Assembly (NCBI RefSeq): GCF_000006405.1
Contig: NW_003205427.1
Span: 386,361 to 423,084, forward strand
Length of the DNA stretch: 36,724 bases
Direction of reading: 5' to 3'
Source of the DNA: Perkinsus marinus ATCC 50983
Lineage: Eukaryota; Perkinsozoa; Perkinsida; Perkinsidae
The translations under genes were made by a program, and so were the position numbers. Below are positions 9,463 through 22,310 of the stretch, in pieces (within the stretch, counting starts at the first letter, position 1; every line of letters starts with the position of its first letter). Below the pieces are notes generated by a model, which was not told where the DNA came from, did no database searches, and saw only the letters and a program-made list of their open reading frames with translations.

Positions 9463-12400
9463 ATGTCGGGACGGTCAGGGTCATCAGTCTCTATCGACCT
9501 CAGCTTTGGCTCACTAGATGAGCTTGTTGGTGATGGAGAGGAGGAGGAGGTGGTGGACGGTGTTGCCGTAGGGTCTGCTCGAGGAGCCTTGACGGATACC
9601 GAGCGAATGGCAGGGATCAACCATATGCTATTGTCGGTGAGTTTTCTTATCATCATTGTAATGTTCTGAGGCGATTGATTCTGGTCAGTTGGGCTTACCA
9701 CAGATGAGTCTGCAAGATAGTGGGAGCGTGGTGAAGGCGGTGAGCTCTCTGCTGGGTATACGAGAGCAGGAGAGTAGACGCCGAAGGGATACTGAGGTAG
9801 TGAGGGCCTACTGTCCATCTTGATGGCTCAGTGGGGGGTAGGGGTCTCGACTCTTGGCTGACTTTGGTAGTGTCAGATCGGCCACGATGTTTGTCATGAA
9901 GTTTTGCTACGGTGGTGACCTCTGCCGACTCTACCGTTTTAGGAGAAGTTGGCGCGGATTCAGTCCGACAACAAGATGCTTACGGCGAAGGTCAAGCGGC
10001 TGGAAGAAAGAGTTGCCTCTGCCGGAGATCGGGTTAAAGAGGCCGAGGCTCGCCTCCGTAGGGCTGAGAAGGATTTTCGACATAAACTTAGCGGAGCGAT
10101 GCAGGAGAGAGAGTGCGCCTTGTAGAACACTAGGCTGCTTTGACTGAGTGCCTCATCATCAGTGATTGGGAGAGGACGGCTCATCAGTACCGAGGCAGGG
10201 ACCGACAGAAAGAAGTGGAGAATAGGAAGCTGGCTCAGGAGTAGTGGGAAGTCTGCTGTCTCGGCTAGCAATAGTCTATCGTCCTTTGGGTACGTCAAAT
10301 TGCAGCGTCAGGCATCTGAAAGACTCGTTGAGAAGAGGTCTAGGCTCTCGTCTGGTGCTGCTTCGGATAAGCGCACGAGGTAAGGTCTCTAGTGTCGGTT
10401 GGAATATCCACATGGTGAGGAGAAAGTTCGGGGAAATTCTTGCTATTCATACGAATTCAGGTGGGAAATCATTGAGAATTTTTCCCAACATTTCCCCGAT
10501 GTTTGCATACTATCACCAACACACGTAGTTGACAATGTGCATATTTTCCCACACTGCTGCTGTTGCTGCGTATGGGAGTTTGTTCAGCTGTCCACCTATG
10601 GTCGCTTCTGATCTGGAAAGCAGTGACGGCCCGGCTGATCCGGCTCGAGGCCCCGATGGTATAGGGAGGAGGATGAGGAGCCCAGCAACGGCATTCAGGT
10701 TGGGGGTGGATCTCCGAGAGGGGTATGGCTTCTTGTCATAGATTACCTACTAGTGCTGCTTATTCGAAGTATGGGGGAAGGGCCTCGGTCAGTGAGGACC
10801 GTGATGAGGGTGAGGGTCCTCATCCTAGTAGGGTGTGTGTCTGTGAAAGGGCAGCAAGTCCCCCTTAGGTAGAGAGTGGCCCATCGAGGAGGGCGACTTC
10901 GTGACTTCCATGGACCTTACGCTGAATGGGTCCAGCAGTAGAGGGTTGTCTCCCGAGTCGATCCACAGAGACCTCCTTGCTGAACATCGTAGTAGTGTAG
11001 CCTTGATCGTCTAGACATAGTCCTCTCAGCTGCTGCTGCTGCTGCTACCGGAGCCTGGGCCATGTTTGATCCTCTTACCAGCATCTACCCCAACACCACT
11101 GCTCTAGACGATGCAGGCTCAGTGTAGCTCAAACCACCTCTCCATCAGCGTATTGAGAGCTCTCGAGCAGGTTGGGGTCAGCGCGGTAGCAGACATGATG
11201 TCGCACCTGAGGAAAGGCGCTAATAATACTGTCATGATTCATCCAAATTCACACATACCCTATTTTCTTGTGCTGTAGTGTCTGAGGCATTTTCCCTTCT
11301 TTTCATCAGTTTTGCCGCTGCCTCTCTCTCGTATGGCCCTATTCGGCGCAGTGGGTGCATCTGCAGGGGCTTCCTCCACTCCAGCGGCCGTGGCGGGTGC
11401 ATCGTCAGAAATCCAGCTCAGAGATGAGCCCTTCGAGTCGTTGCATCGGGACACTGTAGGCAGGCTGGTGCGGGCTGAGTCCGGAGGTAGTGCATAGAGG
11501 GGTCGCGGCAGATGGGCCTATCCTCTATCAGGCTGCCCTAAGGAAGTAGTCGGCGCTATACTGGCCCGAGCATCGCAGCTAGCCAATCCTTTCCTGCCAC
11601 TGCTGATGCCCAGGGAGGAGACGATGCAGCCGCAGCAGGTATCTTAGGTTCCTCATCGTATGATGCAAAGTTGGTCCATTCAGTTGGCGTCATGGATCCA
11701 ACAAAAGTCTAAGGCTGTAGAGGAGGAGGTCCAGAAGGCTGGCAAAGAGGCAGCCCGGAGTCTAGTTGGGTTGGAGAGGGAAAAGTAAGCTCCTGGCCAC
11801 TCTGGGCTGCTTATTGAGATTACTAGATACGAATGGTCCCTCCTCATGTCGGATAGTAGCATACAAGTAGTTGATACCGTGTCGAGGCTCACTAAACTGC
11901 ACCAGCATACGGTAGGTGGTGGTCTCGTAAAAGGGCAGTTTGGACGGGTGCTGCTGTTGGCAGGTCTGCGGACTAGTGGCGAAGGCAATGAGTCTTGTGA
12001 TGGGAGACAGCGTCATGAGGGTAGCCAAGGCTGCTGATGATGATAGTCGCGAGAGCACCAAGGAGGTTACTGACTTAACGGTGAGTGGCACTGTCTCTCT
12101 CATAGATGAGTAGACGCCTCTTGTCAGGTCCGGCTCTTCCTCAGAGAGTGGTATCATCTGTGTCTATGTCTTAAGGATATCCTTCTGGCCTCCGATCGGG
12201 GACAGCATGAGGCTAGTATGATCGTTAGAGAACTGGGTAACTCTACCGCTTCCTAGGGTGTACATGCATTACGTGGAGTTAGGTCGACTGGGGCTGGCCA
12301 AGTCCCTCTGTACGGGCATAGCCTCGGTGCTGGCCTCTCTGGAGTCCACACAGCAACTACAGGGGCAGATGGGTATACCCCAGAGGGTATCAGAGTAAGC

Positions 12401-15400
12401 CCTCCATCCTATGCTGTGGTAATCTCGATGGCCTTCATGTAGCTACCTGGTCCGCCCTATCACCACCACACTGGTGGACTGTTGTGTCTTGGCATTCTCC
12501 CTTGTCGAAGTCACAGGCACCGATGAGATTGAGGCAGCTCTGGCCCTGATACCGCAAGTGAGCACTGCATGGCTCATCTCGAGTGAGCTCATCCCCCCTC
12601 CCTTCGTAGACGGTAGCATCCACTGTATCGCTATCGGCCCCTGTGCCCTTCGTCCTCGGCGATCTGGAGCTGTTGGCCCCGGGGATGTTGACGGTTGAGC
12701 CCCACCAGGCGGAGGGAACTATGGGGGAGATGAGGTCCTCCATCATTATACATAATGCCGCTGCACATGCTTGTGTCATCATTCAGCTTTTCGCCACCCG
12801 TAAGACTCTCACAGAGACTTACCCTATACATGGCCATGGCGATAATGGGGGCTCTGGCCCCGAGTAAAAAAAGGATGCAGAAAGCGCAGACACAGCTCAC
12901 TGTGGAGAATATGTACCCTATAGGTAAGCTGAGTACCCTGCTGACCATAGTATCTTCGATGTGCATGAAGTGGGGACGATGCTGGTTGTCCAGATACCTC
13001 AGCAACAGCGCCAAGTGGTGACGCACGGCAGCCTGCCAGCAGCGTCACCAACAAGTTTGGCTCCGACTACTGGTCGACAGATTATGACACTGGTCGTCTC
13101 CTAGCCTTTGCCTGCACTGTAAGTGGTTGCCTCTCTGGGCCTATGAAAGTGTCCTTGGCAGGGCATGTATGGGTGCGGTGGTAAAGATGAGGACAGTAGC
13201 AAGGTGGAGAGGACGGCACTGGTGTACTGGGATATTCTGGGCTACGTACTAAGCTACCTACTGACACAGTCATCTGCACTAGTGGTCCCCTCTAGATACA
13301 AGATGATGTTATTCCGTGTGTGCTAATGGCGGGGAGTGACTCCTCGAACAGCCCTGGGCTCGTCCTCTCCTGCATACTAGATAGCGTGGTGTCAGCTTTG
13401 GTGTTGCCCTTGCATCGGTGGACTAGTCTCAAGAGACTGGAAACACATGCGTAAGGCTGCTGTTGCCACTGGGGGGAGGGTCGCTAATGCAGCCATTCTC
13501 AGGACTAAGTATAACCTATTGCCGCCTCCCCAGGCTGCGAATGTCCCTAATCGGCCGACCAGGAACTACCTGCAGATCATGGTCATCAAGATCATCACTA
13601 GACTCTGCCTGGTATGCATCATGGAGTGAAGATCTTCGTCGTGTTGGACGCTCCTTATTCGGTGTTAGGTGTCGGACAGAGCGTTGAGCCAGAGTATGTG
13701 TATGCGGTATAAGGATGTGGTGTTGAATAAGACGGAGAACTTCCATCCAACAGCGACCTTCACAGAGGCAGCAGCAGCAGCTACTACCGCTATACCTCCT
13801 CCCGGGCGAGGTGCTGTCCACTGCTCCCATACGCGTACCGGCAACCCATTCCGTAGGTGCCGCGAGCCCCTACGACTACCCCCCTGGATACGGCCCTAAT
13901 GCGGCCCCTAATGTCGTTACGCTCTTCCTCTCACTGGAGTATGCCGCTGTGCTCGACATGTGTACGTGTATGGTCACTCGATTACCCCAAGGCGAGGCTG
14001 CGGTCAAGCAGGTGAAGCGGACGGTATGGGCGCGCATAGTGTTAGTATTGCTGTTGTCAGTTCGTACAGAAGCTGGAGCATCATCACAACCCTTGGTTCA
14101 ACGTAGCCAATATGCACGACCATCTGCGGAAGATCCTCAAAGCGGTGACTCTCTCGTCTCATCTCGGCTCTCGTGTCACCATTCCCCACAGGTCCGTCAG
14201 AGTGCCATTTCGGGGACCTTGCAGACATCGGCTGAGGACGAGGCGTCAGAGGGGGTGCTCTTGGTGGCGCCCGCCCTCATGCGTATACTGTCGGCTTGTG
14301 CTGATGTCGGCGAGGTAGGTCTGTTGTATTGCCAAACCCTGTGCCGCCCAGCGTTTGGTCGTGCTAGGGCGCTGTCACATCGTGGCAAGGCGGAGCCACT
14401 CTGGTTGAAGTCTTGACTGGTGCACCTCCTTATTCTGTACTGGCTCGCAATGAGTAGGAACGTCGACCTTCGCCATGGGCTCCCCTCTGAATGTTTTTCT
14501 CAAGGGTAACGATCGCTTGCCTCACCGGGTTGGCCTATGCTAGACCTAGAGGAGTGGACACTGCCGCCCATGCTAGAGCGGTACTCCAAGCTATCATACA
14601 GCGGACGACTTTGCTCAACTCCTTGCCTTCACCGGACAATGGGGTAGGTTCGCTCCTCACCGCAGTGTTGTGCTGCTCATCATCACCCCTTCCTCAGGAG
14701 TCCCCATCAGAGGTTTCAGCGGCTCTCGTCAGGCTCATCACGTCACTCTTCCAACGCCTGCCGGAGTCTCAACGATGGTCCCCTGGGCAGCAAGCGGAGG
14801 CGTGGGTGAAAGTCTCGGACCATGTGGTGGGAACCTTCCGTGTGGTTGTTGTGTGTTATATCTCCTTTCAGGTCAATCGGCTCCTATCTACTCGAGGGAA
14901 GTCCTCTGATGAGGTGCAACTCCTGTCTATGAGGTGGCTCTTGCGGATGATCCTAGCGCCCTCCCAAGAGACCGAGGCATTCGTCTACGTCACCCGATGC
15001 CTGCTAGCTCTGGAGTCGCCGGTCTTCGCTGGGGTTGCTGCTGCTATCACTTCGAAAAATACGGCACTGTCCGAGACCGCTGTCGAGCTCATTGCGGCTT
15101 GTCTTGAGCGAGACCCTCGTAATGTACCAGAATGTGTCCCCGCGCATAAGCAGGTGGTGCTTGCCAAGACCCCTGATGGTGTGCCCCTGTTGGCCCACCT
15201 CCTACAGAGTCGTCAAGCTAGCAGTAGGGCTGGTCTCGCCATCCTCTCGACCATGTGCGCCAGGGCCCCCAATGCTATCAGGGCCATATTCGCCCTGCAC
15301 CCCTCAATGCCGAGACAAGCCTCTCTGGCTCTAGGCAGGATACTCCTATCGTCAGGGACACCATCGGTCTATGACTCTGCTGGGGAGGTGCTGCGATATG

Positions 15401-17739
15401 ACTCGCTGCTCCCCATATGCTGCATTACCAGTCTGTGCCGTTATGATGCACGATATGACCTCCCTCGGTTACTGCTACTACGGGAGGTTGCCAGGCAGGT
15501 CGACCAGCGCCCGCTCGTGCCGAGTGGGGAAGGCTTGGTCCGTTACGTCGATCGCTGCGTCCGGTGGAGTCCAAGCAGACTGCAAGCCTTCGGCAAGCTG
15601 AGTAACGATGCCTCGCGGTGGTTGGCGCTTAGTACCCTCAACCGGTGTGAATCTGATCTGGCACTACTCTTCCTGACTGGCGGCGAGGAGCATATCGCTG
15701 ATACTTCCTCTGGGGAGCTCTCGGGCCTGGATGCACTATTCTTCCTGCTTGACAATCCTCCGCCACCTACGGCATCCTCAGAGGCCAATGCTCTCTACTC
15801 ATATTTGGTGGAGTGTGTATGTGGATTCCTGTCCTCTGGGAAGGGCGCCCTCGAGGGGGCGGTCCTACGGTATATCTCCTTTGCTTGGTCAACCCGGTAT
15901 GACACACTGCGTACAGCCCTGGAGGGCAAGGACCCCATCTTTGCAGCAAGGTTACTAGAAGTGTTGGCCGCCGAGCTCTCTCATTGTGCAAAGGATGCCA
16001 ATGTTGAAGTCTTCCGAGACGTTGCGGCGACTTTCTTATCAGGGCTGAGTCGTGATGATAAACAGCCGCTGCTGCTCTCGTTGATAGGAAGTCTGCTTCG
16101 GGAAGCCGAGAATTTCAAGGTGGGCGAGCTCCCGAATCAGGGGCTGCTCCTGTTATTGCCTCTTCAATCAGATACCGGAGATCCCCACAGAGTTCCAGTC
16201 TCCATTGGTCGCGTGTTTGCGCGCTGCTATAGAGGCGGATCGTCTCCCGGGTGGTCTGTGTGACCCTGAAAGATATCTCGTCAACGTCATTCGAGAGTTC
16301 AAGATTGACGTCCCACGCACAGGGGAAGAGCTAGAGCCCCCGCTCCTCCGGGGCACGAAGGTAGGCTCCGTCCTATCGCCATCCTTGGATATCGATACCC
16401 TTCCAGGCCCTTTCGACGCGAGAGATGTATCGTCCAGCTTTGGTGCTCCTTGCGACGCACAATGCACGACAATCGGTCCTCTTAGGCGCTGATTTATTGC
16501 AAACATCCATCGTTCGAGTGAGACAAGCTGATCGTAGGGCCCTCCCCCCATAGGATAACTTTTCCCCCTCAGTTTCTTAATACAGCAGTAATATACTTAC
16601 CAACGTCATCATCAGAGCCAACTCTCCACGTGTTAGCCGAGGCGGCTCTTGCCTTGGTTGCCGAGGGCGGCCCTAACCGCTCACCGTATATCTTCCCGGT
16701 GAGCAGCAAGGATATCTGAATGCTCTTGGTTGTGGTATCTCGACTTCAGATTGTGTCACGACTAATGTCTCTGCTGTATGCCCGCTCTACAACCATCAAT
16801 AGCGCCGCGTCAGCTCTGGCAGCTGACGGTCATGTCGCTCGGCAGACAGCATCCTCATCAGGTAGGGTCCCTTCACGTAGTATGCTGTTGAACCTCTTAG
16901 TTCTCTCAGGGGTTGTCGCAGCGGAATGGCTGAGAGGATTCCTCAAAGCCCTCACGCCACCAAAGTTGCGTGAGCTCTCAGATACTGTCATTGAGCATGC
17001 GTAGGAACTGAGCAGTTTCTCCTCTTATGTTTGAACACTCCTGGGCTCCTTTTCCAGGCTAACAGTATGTTTGATTTTGCTGCTTCGACTGAGCGCTACG
17101 TCCTGTGAAGACCTCCTTCACACGTTACTCGATGGACCTCTACTCTACGTGTTCCGGGAAGTTCTTCCAAAGAGTTCAACCGCTAAGAGTGAGCTACCTC
17201 CAGCTACTTCGACTGTAACTCGCTGTTTTCAGGTCTTAGTTACCTCTGCCTTGCGCTCTTGTCCTTGATCGTGCGACTGGCGCCATCGAATGACAGAGGG
17301 ATTGAAGACTCCATTGAGGCAGACTGGCAACCTATTCAGTGTGTAAGTTCCTCGAGGATGACTACTCCCTATGATCTAGTTCCCATTCACAACCTCTCAG
17401 GCACTACTGGCCTCAAAGTCTCCTCTGGCGCTCTCAACACTGAGTCTCATCGTACAGAGGTCTGCCGCTCTTGCTCGAACATTTGTGGAGTACAACGGAT
17501 TGAAGCAACTTCTGGAAGAGGGCCGTCACCAACCGGAAGAGCTCTTACAAATATCTTCTGTGGTGCTGATGAAACTGCCGTATTATACACCAGCTGAGTG
17601 AGCTCGGGCGGTGGGTGTCTCCCTCTGGACTGCATCCCTCCCCTTCAGGTCTCTCATCCAAGATTGGCATCGTCGTCTTCGAGCCTCTCCCGATCCGTCA
17701 GACCTTCTCAAGTCGGCATGGCCTGATTTATATCCCTGA
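9463..17739 (+). CDS. Giant intron-dense gene: N-terminal coiled coil plus long alpha-helical (ARM/HEAT-like) protein; possibly two genes
   Basis: Exons join in frame through about 45 short introns from ATG 9463 to TGA 17737-17739, roughly 2,000 codons. The N-terminal part (9463-10214) is acidic, then coiled coil (QSDNKMLTAKVKRLEERV, EAEARLRRAEKDFRHKL). After a 270-nt intron holding a dispersed element come low-complexity, Ala-rich exons. From about 12.2 kb on the protein is almost all amphipathic helix in repeat-like pairs: MRWLLRMILAPSQETEAF, LSETAVELIAACLERD, ARTFVEYNGLKQLLEEG, typical of armadillo/HEAT solenoids. The longest exon runs 14872-16119. Stop-free 3n introns occur at 12924-12950 and 14842-14871, so simple ORF calling would keep them as coding. 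Size is in the range of large solenoid nucleoporins, but I see no diagnostic motif. A gene boundary somewhere in 10.2-12.2 kb cannot be excluded, and an ATG at 14450 could start a separate product. Junctions near 11.1-11.3 and 11.7 kb are the least certain. Confidence 0.6.
10380..10649 (+). repeat. Intron carrying dispersed element, copy D (antisense to B/C type)
   Basis: The 270-nt intron lies between the coding phrases ending SDKRTR and starting PRWYREEDEE. The recognisable element spans about 10412-10556. Plus-strand landmarks are GGGGAAATTCTTG, ACGAATTCAGG, TTTCCCCGATG and CACCAACACACGTAGTTGAC, followed by ATGTGCATATTTTCCC. Relative to its host gene it is inverted compared with copies B and C. 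It diverges from the others beyond the GAATTCGTA-like block. Confidence 0.8.
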
Positions 17740-18705
17740 TGAAGCTTGATTTCCATCGGTGTCGACTACCTCAGAAAATCAGCAGTGTCCTGCAACGTAT
17801 GATTCTATTCTCCATATTCCCCATGGTGGCTGCGTTATATCCAGTGCTATGTTCATTATTCGCTACCGCCATCTCGGCAACACGTGTTCAGATGTGTCAA
17901 ACACTCACATGCGACACGTGGCGTGTCAAGTCCCAGTAATTCCTCTTACTCTGATCTCGTTACTTACCATTGATCATCTATAGGACCGTAGTGCAACTTA
18001 CCATCGATCAACAAACGAGTCATGAGAGTTGCGTAGCGAAATTGTGTTCGTTGATGCTGTGAACAAGGGCGTTTCACGATATGGAAAACACTAATAGGAA
18101 ACATATCGACTACTGCATATCACCGCAAATGTCGGGTTTTTCACTGAGTATTACGCCACTTCACGTAAAACGGATGGAACTCCAATATATTAATCACAGA
18201 CTCTCAAGCTGTGTCGACATGTATCAACGCACTGCTTGTATGGGTTACGGAGCACATCTCAATAAGATGAATGTGCTTACGGTGCACGGATGTCGTTGTC
18301 AATCACGTTTGAATCGAACATCATAATTTAAATAGGTTGATTCGATGATACGCAGACACTTAGGATGGCATCCACCACTGAATGCCCAGTGAAGCTGCAA
18401 ATGCTCTTTTTTTGCTCAGTAAAGTCTGTAACGCTTCGAACTCCGGATAACTTCGCCACCCAAGAGAGAGCAAGTCTGTTAGTTACTCTTCCACACAACA
18501 TATAATATGAATGAAAGCTCCCAGTTACGTATAGTGCATTTGCAACTAGTATACGCTAAGGTAAAGCCTGACGTCTTTGTGTTGAGGCAACACCGACACT
18601 CCACATCTCCCATAGTAGGACACAATGATTGGTTGTCTACAGGTTGATGGAAACGTATCTTCCAAGAGGAGATCCGTCACGTTTACAACACTTCCAAGTA
18701 TACCG
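17740..18705. other. No gene seen
   Basis: Convergent region between the giant plus-strand gene and the kanadaptin-like gene. ORFs here are short and lack protein-like composition. It contains a short direct repeat (ACTTACCATyGATCA near 17961 and 17998) and one copy of a roughly 35-bp repeat (18144-18180) whose inverted partner is in a kanadaptin intron. Confidence 0.5.
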
Positions 18706-21700
18706 TCAATATCCAAGCTTCTTCCGTAGTGCTTCCTGCTTTTCATCACTATGAGCCGGCGGCATCCACGTGCTCTCCTCGGCATCCTCGTCGTACCGTG
18801 TTGTGGGAACCTCCGGCCAAGAAGCATGTCCAGCTCCCTGATAGACTCCAGTGAATAACCATCTGACCACTAGTTGCAGGGACCTACTTCCTTTTCCGGC
18901 TTGGACTCCTCAATTTGAGGCTCAACTGCCTCTCCCCGTCCCTGTATGCCGCCTACAGTGGGATCTATCGCAGCCACTCCTGATGATAGTGTCCGACCCG
19001 ACGACACCTAGATAGTGAGAGAAAATCAAACTCACGAATATGATGTATAACATCCTCGTATAAAAAATGAAGTTTCACCCGTTTACCGTGAAGTGGCATA
19101 ATACTCCATTTGGTAAATAAAAGGTCCTATAATATAGGAGGTATATATTTCCGCGACCGAGTACACAATCGTTTTCCGTGAAGTGAATCATGAAGAATGT
19201 TTGACAGGTAAAACTCCAATGTAGTGTGCGCCCAAACATAACCCTGTCCCACTAGTGCCTCTAAGGCACTGCCTCAACCTCCAGTGTCATTCACCTATCT
19301 ATACGTTCAATACAGATTCCAAGCTTCCCATTATAGAAGTCGAAAGCGCAGCAAGCAGCTACTCAGCCTCGTAATAATTCACAATTCGTTCGTCGTCTAA
19401 ACTCACATGTTGTTGTTGTTGTCGCATAAGCTCCGTCCTCTTCTCTATTGCGGCTTTCGTCAACTCATCAGCCTCGAGCTCCAATCCGAATATAGAATCC
19501 GTAGGGACCTACCCCATATACCTACCCATCGACCTTCTCCATATCCCTACTCACCTCCTTCCTCGCTTTCTTACGGCGTTGGGCTTCCTCCTCCTCCTCT
19601 TCCTGCCTCCTCGCAGCCTGAGCAGCTCGAGCCGCCCTCTTCACCTTGAGCTCCTCCTGCTCCCGCTTAGCCTGTTCAACCTCATCCACCGATGTGCTGC
19701 CTGCCATCGCGAGGGAGAGCAACTTCGTTATACCTGCAACCTCCTAAAGAACTGCAGCCAGGGGGGAGGGGAGCTCCTACTCTCGAGACGATCTTTGATG
19801 GCCATTCCGCGCTTCTCGGCAGCCTCCTTCTCGGCTTCCATCAACTTCACCTCATTCTCAACCATGTAGGCATCGAGGGAGTCGGCCTGCATACTCAAAG
19901 GCAGAGTTCGAATATATGTTTGCTTTTCTCAGCTGAGCTCAGTAGTCTCCTCACTAATTATCGAAGTTTACATACAAATTCGGGTAGAAGTGTACAGAAA
20001 CCAATGAGAATTTCCCAAAATTCCCTCAGGATTTCCATATTGTCAACAACACATGTAGTTGAGCATGCGTATTTTTTCCCCTCACACTGCCCTAAAGGGA
20101 CCCACCAACATACCCTACCCGAGATGCTGATGCCTTCTTCATAGCAATTTGTGCCTCCTTCTGCTTCACCACCGATACAGCTTCCCGTAACAGACTTATT
20201 AGTGCCTGACTCCACTCCACTCACCCTCTTCCTTTCCCCCCTTGCCAACCTTCTTTTTCTCCGTCAAAGTCTTGGCCGTCTCCCCCTCAGCAGCGACATC
20301 CGGTAGATCGCCATACTCGCCTGCCTCCTCCCCTACAGTGTCACCATCCATCACTCACGTGTTCTACTGCATCACCGTGATGAGATCGCTGAGCTCCATC
20401 ATCAGAGGCCTCTCGGCGCGCCATCTCTGCCGAGGCCTGGTCGTAATAATCATCCTCCTCGTCCAAGGCCAGGACGTCGGTGTCGTACAGCTTTGTGAGC
20501 TCCTTCTGAAGGAACAATAACATTTCCAACGCTCCCGAGCTGATCGTTGTAGGGATGATAAAATGCTGTTATTAATAGCCACATTCTCCTTTATTTCCTT
20601 TGAAGTGCACATATAAGCCCACCCTTTTCATCCGGTCCCGCATAGGGTTCTTGACCCCCAGGGACAGCAACAAGTTGTCGGTCATCGTCTGTAGGTCTGC
20701 CTCTATTCGGCTCACTCTATTGAATAGCTTATTAGCATCCTGACAACAATCACCCTCATCCCAACACCGCCGTCCACGTATGTCACTACTCCTTGGAATT
20801 TCTTCTGATGCGTACTTTTTATCCGCTCAACTTCATCCTCAAAGGCTCCAGTATTCCGCCAAGAAGGAACACCTCAACAACAGCAGCAGCACTACGGCTC
20901 GACCAACCCAGACCGACAGCACTCACTTGGCCCTCCTCCTCCTCCGCCCGCCTCCATCTGGGCAGTTTCTAACATCTCGCGGTTGCTCTCGAGCTTTCGC
21001 CGTTTCTGATGAGGGAGCCTTCGAAAGACTGACGCAGACTGTTGACTCACCTCAGCGATCTTCAATAACAATTGTCGTTGCTTGTCGTTGAGCTGCAACT
21101 GCTCCAATTTACGCGTGTCAATCTGCAGGCCCGTCTCGTCGAAGACGTCCAGCTCTGCGATGGGATGACCAACAACAGCCAGCATTGTCGGACCCACCTT
21201 TAGTGAGCTCGTCCTGTGCATCAGCTTCCATCTGAAGAGAGTAGCCCGTACAGTTGCCATGCCCCTATCCCCCTACCATAGCTTCCTCTAGTCCATCATC
21301 CTCCCTCACTCCTCGAAAGACAGTCCCGCCAGGAGCTGCTGAGGAGGACGAGGCGGCCCCGACCACCGCCGCTATCTGAGTGATCAAGCGATGCAATTCC
21401 CCCTCCCCCCTTCGCTGCACCTTCTCAGCTCGACGATCTGCCCGTTCTTGTTGCCGCATCGCCTGAAAGCCTCAATCAAAAAGAGTATTGAGAGACCCCA
21501 GCCCCTCCGACCCGTCTCCGCTCTCGATCACGCTCATGCCGTTGGCGCTCGATCTCCCGCTCGGACTGAGCCTCCTCTCGGAAGGCTGCAAGATCAACCT
21601 GAACAGAAGGGCCCTCCCGAAGGGAAGGATTCAACGACACCACCAACCTCCGTCTCCTGAGGGCGGAGCTCTTCCGGGCCTTGGATCACCAACGTGAGCT

Positions 21701-22208
21701 TCGGCGACACACTGCTGAACTGTACTTGATCACCCACATGCACTTCTACATACTACCAACAGCAGCAGCTCCAACAGGTCGACCAACGACGACTCGCCTC
21801 ACCTCCCCAGATGGAATCCTCTTCCCATCCACCACAGTGCCATGGGTCGAGTTCAGATCGTATAAATAGAAAGACTCCGCACCCTGCGAAATACGATACG
21901 GATGGCGGCCAATGCACTACAGACTACTACTTCTTTGAACTGGAGAACGGCGTGATGCCTGGAACTCCGGGGTTCCCATTTGCCCAGAGGAATGTCACAA
22001 ACCGCTGGGTCCCGACCGAACATAAAATAACACTTCTTTTCATCGCGTATATCAACTTCTCGCAACACCTGAGCACACCCCTACTCCCCTGCCGACGAGG
22101 CGATTCCTCCACCTGGCCGTTGGAGATGAACTCGAGATAAATCGGCAACCTGGCCGGGCCCGACCACTCAGGTTCGCGATAGACCGCAGTGGTGGGGACG
22201 CCAGCCAT
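18706..22208 (-). CDS. Kanadaptin-like FHA-domain protein (SLC4A1AP homologue)
   Basis: Minus strand, ATG 22208 to TGA 18706-18708, at least a dozen exons. The FHA domain is encoded by exons 22208-22113, 22068-21931 and 21883-21803: YREPEWSGPARLPIYLEF, YFMFGRDPAVCDIPLGK, SSRHHAVLQFKE, FYLYDLNSTHGTVVDGKR; the GR, SxxH and STHGT positions of FHA folds are present. Later come a charged coiled region (REIERQRHERDRERRR), LDVFDETGLQID, an acidic LDEEDDYYD patch like kanadaptin's DEDFYDSDDD, ADSLDAYMVENEVK (matching QDSLDAFMSE), an Arg/Glu-rich helix, and the C-terminal RYDEDAEESTWMPPA...KKLGY, matching the kanadaptin end (VWVPP...KYGY). This end-to-end match makes the call firm. Human kanadaptin is nuclear with an RNA-processing link; the anion-exchanger link is doubtful. 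Two introns are unusually long (19887-20118 and 19008-19406) and both hold repeats. Confidence 0.85.
19008..19406 (-). other. Long kanadaptin intron (399 nt) with short inverted repeats
   Basis: The intron starts GTGAGT after a glutamine run (QQQQH) and ends CTATCTAG before VSSGRTLSSGVAAID. It contains at 19072-19107 the inverted partner of 18144-18180, a related piece at 19170-19186 (core CACTTCACGG-AAACG), and a perfect 15-nt odd palindrome at 19125-19139. Confidence 0.65.
19887..20118 (-). repeat. Intron carrying dispersed element, copy B
   Basis: The 232-nt kanadaptin intron lies between IAMKKASASR and ADSLDAYMVENE. In the host sense it reads GCAGTGTGAGGGG...CAACTACATGTGTTGTTGAC, GGGAAATTCTCATTGG, CGAATTTGTATG, GAGCTCAGCTGAGAAAAG and ATATATTCGAACTCTG; in plus coordinates about 19905-20095. 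This is the longest copy, and it fills nearly the whole intron. Confidence 0.85.
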
Positions 22209-22310
22209 TCCGCAATACCCACTACTACCAATGCTTATGGAGGAGGACTATGGAGCGCAACCCTTACAAGAAAGAGGCGTTGAAACAGGTGCGGTAATGA
22301 TAGAAGACAG

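Noticed and set aside
5602-13700. Stop-riddled reading frames that look like decayed pseudogenes
   Set aside because: Removing 24-60 nt GT-AG introns restores complete SLU7 and Tctex proteins with exact phases, and long open coding in the rest. The stops are intronic.
14491-16263. 590-codon uninterrupted ORF as a gene by itself
   Set aside because: Its first codons and the VVVVCYISFQ segment are intronic, and its last codons run past the donor at 16120. It is the central part of a multi-exon gene.
18144-19107. MITE or DNA transposon bounded by terminal inverted repeats
   Set aside because: The interval contains the last coding exons of the kanadaptin-like gene, so the inverted pair cannot be the ends of one simple inserted element.
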